Below, one piece after another: positions 21,808 to 26,627 of a stretch of DNA of 26,627 nt. The position numbers and the translations under genes were made by a program. Within the stretch, counting starts at the first letter, position 1; every line of letters starts with the position of its first letter. Below the pieces are notes generated by a model. That model did no database searches, was not told where the DNA came from, and saw only the letters and a program-made list of their open reading frames with translations. Source of the stretch: a virus; the IMG/VR virus record IMGVR_UViG_3300041402_000717, positions 1-26,627 of that record; one strand, given 5' to 3'.

Positions 21808-23668
21808 TTCAGATAATGTATTAGTTGATCCTGGCGAAAGGCCCAATGCGTTTACAGTTGCTACGGATGAAATAGGTGGTACCCATTATCCTATTTACAA
21901 GATGTCTGTTGGACCTTTGGGTTCTCAAATACCTGTATCTGAAGAAGACCCTCTTCCTGTTTCTCTAGAGAATAAAGTCTCTACCAATAACTCAACTACC
22001 ACTCCGCTAGGAATTGGAGGCGTATTTACTGGAGTTGGTGATGATATATCAAAGTATGCAGCTCTCACTGTCATGGTGTTTGCAGATCAAGGCTCTGCTG
22101 TAGATGGGCTTTCTGTTGAGTTTTCATCGGATAATGAAAATTGGGACGAAAAAGAAACATACGACGTAGTAGCGAATGAGGCTTTCACCCTGCAACCAAT
22201 GGGCGAGGGTCATTATTTTCGTATTGTCTACACCAATGGTGGCGTAGCTCAAACTGAATTTAGGCTGCATGTTATTTGCAAAGTCATCCCATCAGTCGGC
22301 GAGATTATGCACTTAGATATTGATCTAAGTGGTGATGGTGACGCTCAATTAGTGAGGGCGGTTCTTGCTGCTTTGAAGCCCAACGGTAAATACGCAAATA
22401 TAAATGCAACAAATGGCGGCAATTTAAAATTCTCATTAGAAGAATTTGATGAGTCTTTTCATAGCAACCCTTTACCTGTAGATACTAAATTACATCAAAC
22501 GGCTTTCGGTGAATTACTTACAGGTGAATTGCATCCTCAATTTCAAGGATCATTTGAATATACAGTAGACAATACTGATCTTAATACTAATACTGAGGTT
22601 AATAGTGGCACTGTAACTCAGGCTTCCGGTATGGCTGTGATGACCACCAGTACCACAACTGCAAGTTCCGCTTGTTTTCAAAGTAAACAACATGGGCGAT
22701 ACAAATCTGGTCTGGGTGGAGTAGATAGATTTACTGCTTTATTCACTACTCCTGTTGTCGGAACAGAGCAATTTATTGGCCTAGCTGATGAGTCAGGCAG
22801 TTCAGAAGCATTTAAAAATGGATATATGATCGGGTATGATGATGAGGGTGTTTTTGGTTTTCATCGATTTTCTAATGACGTTAAATTTACAACTGCATTA
22901 GCAGACTGGGATGACCCATTGGATGGTACGGGCGCATCTGGTATGACGCTTGACCAAACGAAATTAAACGTTTTCTTCATCCCTTATCAATATCTTGGTG
23001 CTGGGGCAATTCATGTATTTGTAGAGAATGACGCAACCGGACATCCAATGTTAATGCATACGGAGCTATATGCTAACTTAAATACAGAGCCATCTACTCA
23101 TAATCCAAATTTTCATCATACGATGTGGGTTGATAATAAGGCCACAACAAGTAATTTAATATTAAAGTCTTCTTCTTATGCTTATTTTGTTGAGGGCAAA
23201 ACATCATTTATTGAATTACATCAACCAGAAAACTCGTCAGGTAAGAAAACAAAAACCAACGTATCAAGTGAAGTGGCTATATTCACGATTAGAAATAAAA
23301 CAGCCTATGCCTCTAAGGCAAATTTTATAGATATTCTCTTGATGGGAGCGGGTGCGAGTATAGAGGCATCTTCTGCAAATAATCTAGGGGAGATAAGAGT
23401 AGTTAAAAATGCAACTTTAGGAGGAACACCATCATGGAATGATATTAATACAACTAATTCCGTTGTCGAAATCGATACAGCCGGAACCACTGTGACGGGT
23501 GGAAAAGAATTAGCCAGTAGTTTGCTTGCTGGTAAAAATGACAGAGTTAATAGAGATTTAATAAATAGCAAAATCATTCTTAATCCAGGTGAGACATTAA
23601 CATTTGCTGGGAATAGCGAAAATGCTGCAATCTTTAATGCACGTGCTGGTTGGCGAGAATTGTTCTAA
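21800..23668 (+). CDS. tail fibre / receptor-binding structural protein
   Basis: A 622-residue beta-rich protein. Residues ~50-165 form a module seen in many phage tail proteins: DPLPVSLENKVSTNNSTTTPLG, then SKYAALTVMVFADQG, GLSVEFSSDNENWD, HYFRIVYTNGGVAQTEFRLHV. This is a carbohydrate-binding-like beta sandwich, probably the virion-anchoring part. The C-terminal ~400 residues are lectin- or jelly-roll-like (QFIGLADESGSSEAFKNGYMIGYDDEG; IHVFVENDATGHPMLMHTELY) and probably contact the host. Base composition is strikingly AT-rich (27% G+C counted over 23161-23220 against 50% over 20881-20940), suggesting exchange by horizontal transfer. It lies within the insert that splits the giant internal protein. 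Confidence 0.75.
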   Translation: MSDSDNVLVDPGERPNAFTVATDEIGGTHYPIYKMSVGPLGSQIPVSEEDPLPVSLENKVSTNNSTTTPLGIGGVFTGVGDDISKYAALTVMVFADQGSAVDGLSVEFSSDNENWDEKETYDVVANEAFTLQPMGEGHYFRIVYTNGGVAQTEFRLHVICKVIPSVGEIMHLDIDLSGDGDAQLVRAVLAALKPNGKYANINATNGGNLKFSLEEFDESFHSNPLPVDTKLHQTAFGELLTGELHPQFQGSFEYTVDNTDLNTNTEVNSGTVTQASGMAVMTTSTTTASSACFQSKQHGRYKSGLGGVDRFTALFTTPVVGTEQFIGLADESGSSEAFKNGYMIGYDDEGVFGFHRFSNDVKFTTALADWDDPLDGTGASGMTLDQTKLNVFFIPYQYLGAGAIHVFVENDATGHPMLMHTELYANLNTEPSTHNPNFHHTMWVDNKATTSNLILKSSSYAYFVEGKTSFIELHQPENSSGKKTKTNVSSEVAIFTIRNKTAYASKANFIDILLMGAGASIEASSANNLGEIRVVKNATLGGTPSWNDINTTNSVVEIDTAGTTVTGGKELASSLLAGKNDRVNRDLINSKIILNPGETLTFAGNSENAAIFNARAGWRELF

Positions 23669-23847
23669 TGTTACCAGAAACTCCAATGGGTCCAGGCTGG
23701 TTTATGTTTTTTAAGAATGTCAAAAGAGGAGGGCCAACTGACAAGCCACCAACTGATCGAGATAGAATACTGAAAGACGATAACGAATTAATTGAAATAA
23801 TAACAATGGTGATTAACTGCGATGGCATTAGCGGACTGCTTAAGTAA
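23668..23847 (+). CDS. small protein following the fibre (59 aa)
   Basis: A 59-residue protein starting MLPETPMGPGWFMFFKNVKRGG at the TAATG overlap with the fibre gene and ending NCDGISGLLK. The helix DDNELIEIITMVINCDG suits a small adaptor. Its end overlaps the next large gene by 26 bases. An in-frame ATG at 23650 would be inside the fibre gene and is less likely. Function unknown. Confidence 0.6.
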   Translation: MLPETPMGPGWFMFFKNVKRGGPTDKPPTDRDRILKDDNELIEIITMVINCDGISGLLK

Positions 23848-26627
23848 AATTGGCCTCAATGATGAGGAAACGAGCATTTACAATGACTTGGTTGCCAAGC
23901 ATCAAGCCGAGGGCATGTCGCCTGAAGAAGCTCAGATGGCGGCTGCTGAGTCACGCATTGCTGAGCTTGGTCAGGATAAGACCGATGTGCAGGCCAAGGT
24001 CGATGAGGCTGTCGTTGCTGGTGATCGTCAATTATTCCAGAGCGCCGTCTCAGAAGCTTACGAATTCACCCAGCCTGCGGTTCAATTATTCACCGCCATG
24101 GCAGAGCAGCAAGATAACTTCAAAGGTCCTGAAACTTCACAGGCTGCAGACATTGAAACAATCGCTTCTGAAATGGGTGCAGATCAAGGCTGGATCGGTG
24201 AAACAACCACGGATAAGCTGCATCGGTCACGTACAGAGTCGGGCGTAGATGGTACGGCTCCAGCGGTAGCGATTAACGATGAAGACGGCAATCGAATTAT
24301 CACTGTTCATGACACTGAAAGCGATACGCCTTATGCCACTATATTGCCCGGCGAGCGTAAAATTGATGGTGCACTTGCCTATCAGTCGGCAATGGCTTGG
24401 GCACATAACAACGGAAAAACATTAGTCCCTGATCCTGCTGGCCTGACCGCTATCAATCGTTTGCGCCGATCCGAGGCGATGATCTCATCGATGCTTCGTA
24501 TGGGTACGTCAATGCATTTAGAGCCTGACTCTACTCAGTTTGTAGGTTTTCTGTCTCAGGCTGATTACGACACATTGCAGGAAGGTGCTGCCAAACAAGG
24601 CGCTCGCATGGAAGGGCTTAATGTTCGTGAGTTTCCTGAGATACGTCAAAAACTTGAACAATTAAAGGAAATATTGTGGCAAAAAGAATCAGCAGCTAGT
24701 ACGATAGGGGTAGAGGCTGTATTTGAGGAGAACTTAAACTCGTTAATGATGGCCTCAGCAATGCTGACAAGAAGGAGAATAGGCGATGCAAAATACAAGC
24801 AGGCAGTTGAACAAGCAGTTAACTTTCTCGAATCGGCTGGCGATCCTGAAATCAGCCTTGACTTCGGGCAGCTCCTCGACGCAGGTGACTTCTCAATGGG
24901 TGTGGGCGACACTACGCTTCGCAGGGCAGCTCTCATCGAGGCTGCGGGGCAAGCTGATCTTGCCGCAATTACTGACGGACAGCGTGCACTCGGGATTCAA
25001 CCACTGGAGAAAGATGCACAAGCTGAACCATTGGAGGCAGGCGCTGAAAGGCCTTTGCTTTCTGACAGCGTTCTTGCTCGGATTTCACAAGCTCCGCAAT
25101 TAGCTCGGACGCTTTATCAGGGCGAGACACCAGTAATAGCAAAATCATTTCTTGAGGAATTCATTCTTAAGTTTCGTGAAGGAGGTTCCTTGGGAGGCAA
25201 GAAATCTACCGAGGCTAACATTACTGCAACCAATTTTATCAGCGATTTTTTGGTTAGCAAGACCGGCCTTGATGAATTCTTTAATCTCATCCAGATTCCA
25301 CCTGAACTTTTTGCCTTTAGCGAAACCCCTGATGCTGTTGATGTCGATGCCTCTGCGGTCAAAGGCAGATTCAATCGTGTGAATTCTAACATCCAAGCGA
25401 TTAGCGACATCGCGTCTACTGAGGCCTTCTTTAAAAAGGGCTTTAGCGGTCTCGACATCGAAAGTCAAAGGCTTATGCTCTCGAATATGGTCGGCTTGGT
25501 TCATGATCCTAAGATTCTCAATTCGATTGTCAGTCTTATCCCCGTTGATATGGTGAACGATTTCGGTGGAAAGCAGGTCACGTCCGATATGATCTTGCAT
25601 AACTTTACGATGATTGAGGATTCTATTTCCATTATAGCTGGTGCGGATATAGCCATCCTTGATGCAGCCAGTTCGACTAAAGTCAGAGAAGCAAGCTCTA
25701 TTGCAAAAGAATCTCCCGCCGAATTTATCATTTCCCAACTTGAAGCGGTAGTCAGTTCTGACGAGTTGATTTCCGCATTGGGCGCACTTAGTAAGGTTCA
25801 TAAAACAACTTTAGCACATGAAAGAATGGCAGTAAAGACTAGGGCATCAGTCCAGTTCACAGAAGACGGTAAGAGTATTATCCGTCTCGGGAAGTCTTCG
25901 AATTTAAGTTCATTTTTACATGAATCGGCTCATATTTTCTTGGAGATGGAGAAACGGTTCGCTGATAAGTTCGGTGTCACCGAAGAACAGAAGCGACTGC
26001 TCGAATGGTTTGGCGTTGAATCTTTTGACGACGTTACCGTTGAGCACCATGAGAAGTTCGCTGAGACCTTCGAGGCTTATTTGCGTGAAGGCAAGGCTCC
26101 GTCCATCAAGCTCCGTGACGCCTTTGCATCATTCGCTCGCTGGCTGACAGTTATCTACCAGAGATTAACCGATCCACGCCTCGCACGTGTAGAGCTGACG
26201 CCTGAAATCCGTGATTACATGGACCGCATGCTGGCCACCGAGGCTGAGCTCGAACAGGCCAAAGCCAATCCTGCCTATGATCAGCTATTCAGATCAAAAG
26301 AGCAGGCAGGCATGACCGATGAAGAGTGGGAGAAATACACCGATCAGGTTGCCAAGGCCAGTAATAAGGCAAGTGTTGATCTAAATCAAAAAGTCATCGA
26401 TGAATATCGTAAGCGTAAAACAAAAGAGTGGAATGAAGAGAAAGCTCCTATCGTTAAATCTGAGACGGAACGCCTGAGCAAAGAAGCCGTCTACCAGATC
26501 TTGAATGACCTGAAAGATTATCCGATGGATTACAATCTGGTTATTGAAGCGCTCAGTGCTGATCAGGATGAAAAGGCGAAGCTCCCCGGTAAGTTGATCG
26601 GCAAGGCCAAGAAAGAAGGCGGCATCG
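23822..26627 (+). CDS. giant internal virion protein, C-terminal portion with zinc-peptidase motif (partial)
   Basis: Starts at ATG 23822 (an in-frame TGA at 23810-23812 rules out an earlier start) and stays open for at least 935 residues to the window edge. The start MALADCLSKIGLNDEE resembles the end of the upstream large protein around DCL. Residues ~1-220 are helical with a large globular region (RIITVHDTESDTPYATILPGER). Residues 442-660 are encoded opposite the HNH gene. Then come ASVQFTEDGKSIIRL and LHESAHIFLEM, with HESAH at 700-704 matching the HExxH zinc-peptidase motif, followed by HEKFAETFEAYL (Glu748 as possible third ligand). Such domains occur in large phage polyproteins. No Shine-Dalgarno site is obvious. 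Confidence 0.8.
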   Translation, partial: MALADCLSKIGLNDEETSIYNDLVAKHQAEGMSPEEAQMAAAESRIAELGQDKTDVQAKVDEAVVAGDRQLFQSAVSEAYEFTQPAVQLFTAMAEQQDNFKGPETSQAADIETIASEMGADQGWIGETTTDKLHRSRTESGVDGTAPAVAINDEDGNRIITVHDTESDTPYATILPGERKIDGALAYQSAMAWAHNNGKTLVPDPAGLTAINRLRRSEAMISSMLRMGTSMHLEPDSTQFVGFLSQADYDTLQEGAAKQGARMEGLNVREFPEIRQKLEQLKEILWQKESAASTIGVEAVFEENLNSLMMASAMLTRRRIGDAKYKQAVEQAVNFLESAGDPEISLDFGQLLDAGDFSMGVGDTTLRRAALIEAAGQADLAAITDGQRALGIQPLEKDAQAEPLEAGAERPLLSDSVLARISQAPQLARTLYQGETPVIAKSFLEEFILKFREGGSLGGKKSTEANITATNFISDFLVSKTGLDEFFNLIQIPPELFAFSETPDAVDVDASAVKGRFNRVNSNIQAISDIASTEAFFKKGFSGLDIESQRLMLSNMVGLVHDPKILNSIVSLIPVDMVNDFGGKQVTSDMILHNFTMIEDSISIIAGADIAILDAASSTKVREASSIAKESPAEFIISQLEAVVSSDELISALGALSKVHKTTLAHERMAVKTRASVQFTEDGKSIIRLGKSSNLSSFLHESAHIFLEMEKRFADKFGVTEEQKRLLEWFGVESFDDVTVEHHEKFAETFEAYLREGKAPSIKLRDAFASFARWLTVIYQRLTDPRLARVELTPEIRDYMDRMLATEAELEQAKANPAYDQLFRSKEQAGMTDEEWEKYTDQVAKASNKASVDLNQKVIDEYRKRKTKEWNEEKAPIVKSETERLSKEAVYQILNDLKDYPMDYNLVIEALSADQDEKAKLPGKLIGKAKKEGGI
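25145..25801 (-). CDS. HNH homing-type endonuclease with zinc ribbon and HTH repeats
   Basis: A 218-residue minus-strand protein. Residues 6-37 form a zinc ribbon (C6xxC9 ... C33xxxC37). The nuclease core contains H64, H83-H84 (EIVHHINGDKTDN), N92, N96 and H105/H109 (ADHIREHK), a complete HNH pattern. The C-terminal half has two helix-turn-helix repeats (KALFKEGLSRRDVANRLDV; IKEFIKAGLANQKIADKIG) used for DNA recognition. Free-standing enzymes of this kind spread by cutting phage genomes lacking them. It is the only minus-strand gene and lies wholly inside the frame of the giant virion protein, in exact codon register. No Shine-Dalgarno site is seen; a promoter candidate lies immediately upstream. 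Confidence 0.93.
   Translation of the reverse strand: MNLTKCAQCGNQLVRTDYRFKLGNDKFGGRFFCNRACFSDFSRTGCIKDGYIRTSYNGNRILNHRKVMQDHIGRDLLSTEIVHHINGDKTDNRIENLRIMNQADHIREHKPLTFDVETAKALFKEGLSRRDVANRLDVRIHTIESAFDRRGIDINSIRGFAKGKKFRWNLDEIKEFIKAGLANQKIADKIGCSNVSLGRFLASQGTSFTKLKNEFLKK
25808..25836 (-). promoter_or_regulatory. promoter candidate for the antisense HNH gene
   Basis: On the minus strand TTTACT (25831-25836) and TAAAGT (25808-25813) are 17 bases apart, each matching four of six consensus positions, with a TGC just before the -10. The predicted start falls about at the HNH ATG, implying a leaderless or near-leaderless mRNA. Weak evidence. Confidence 0.3.

Noticed and set aside
1-26627. CRISPR arrays, insertion sequences, rRNA or a local integron integrase
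   Set aside because: No repeat-spacer pattern, transposase, rRNA or tyrosine recombinase signature was seen on either strand.

Overview
The window is a late-gene segment of a tailed phage (or prophage) with a short, T7-like tail architecture. Evidence for this is the order small terminase, large terminase, head-tail connector portal, scaffold, major capsid, decoration protein, tail-tube adaptor, tail nozzle, T7 gp13/gp14-like internal proteins, very large internal virion proteins and a tail fibre. Almost every gene is on the + strand, packed with ATGA/TAATG overlaps. The SSB with a DDED...DIPF tail, the Shine-Dalgarno sites and the sigma70-type signals fit a Gram-negative host, probably a (marine?) gammaproteobacterium. 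Host assignment is inference only.

Region 1 (1-2555): the end of an unknown gene, an SSB, a promoter followed by a structured terminator/attenuator-like RNA, several tiny genes, a phage-encoded acyl carrier protein, a small protein with a twin-arginine-like signal, a one-helix membrane peptide and the small terminase. Region 2 (2556-5634): about 3 kb of accessory DNA between the two terminase genes. It contains two tandem genes with the hallmarks of integron gene cassettes: an Rmf/CrpP-like small protein with a well-folded attC site, and an AT-rich DNA N4/N6-methyltransferase whose cassette ends match but whose attC is decayed or missing. Behind them lie small cysteine-containing proteins and a J-domain protein.

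Region 3 (5631-19476): the packaging and virion module, with a terminator and a structured leader upstream of the capsid gene and a tail-adaptor gene that looks internally duplicated. Region 4 (19466-26627): a giant internal virion protein that appears split in two by a three-gene tail-fibre insert. The downstream half, which runs off the window, carries a zinc-metallopeptidase motif. It also contains an antisense HNH homing-type endonuclease gene lying in exact codon register, and the + reading frame stays open through the whole 657-bp endonuclease gene.

The most unusual elements are (i) integron-type cassettes in a phage late region, (ii) the antisense in-register HNH gene that does not interrupt its host frame, (iii) the fibre module splitting a giant virion protein, and (iv) the attenuator-like RNA near 590-690. 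All calls come from reading the sequence; no database search was run.
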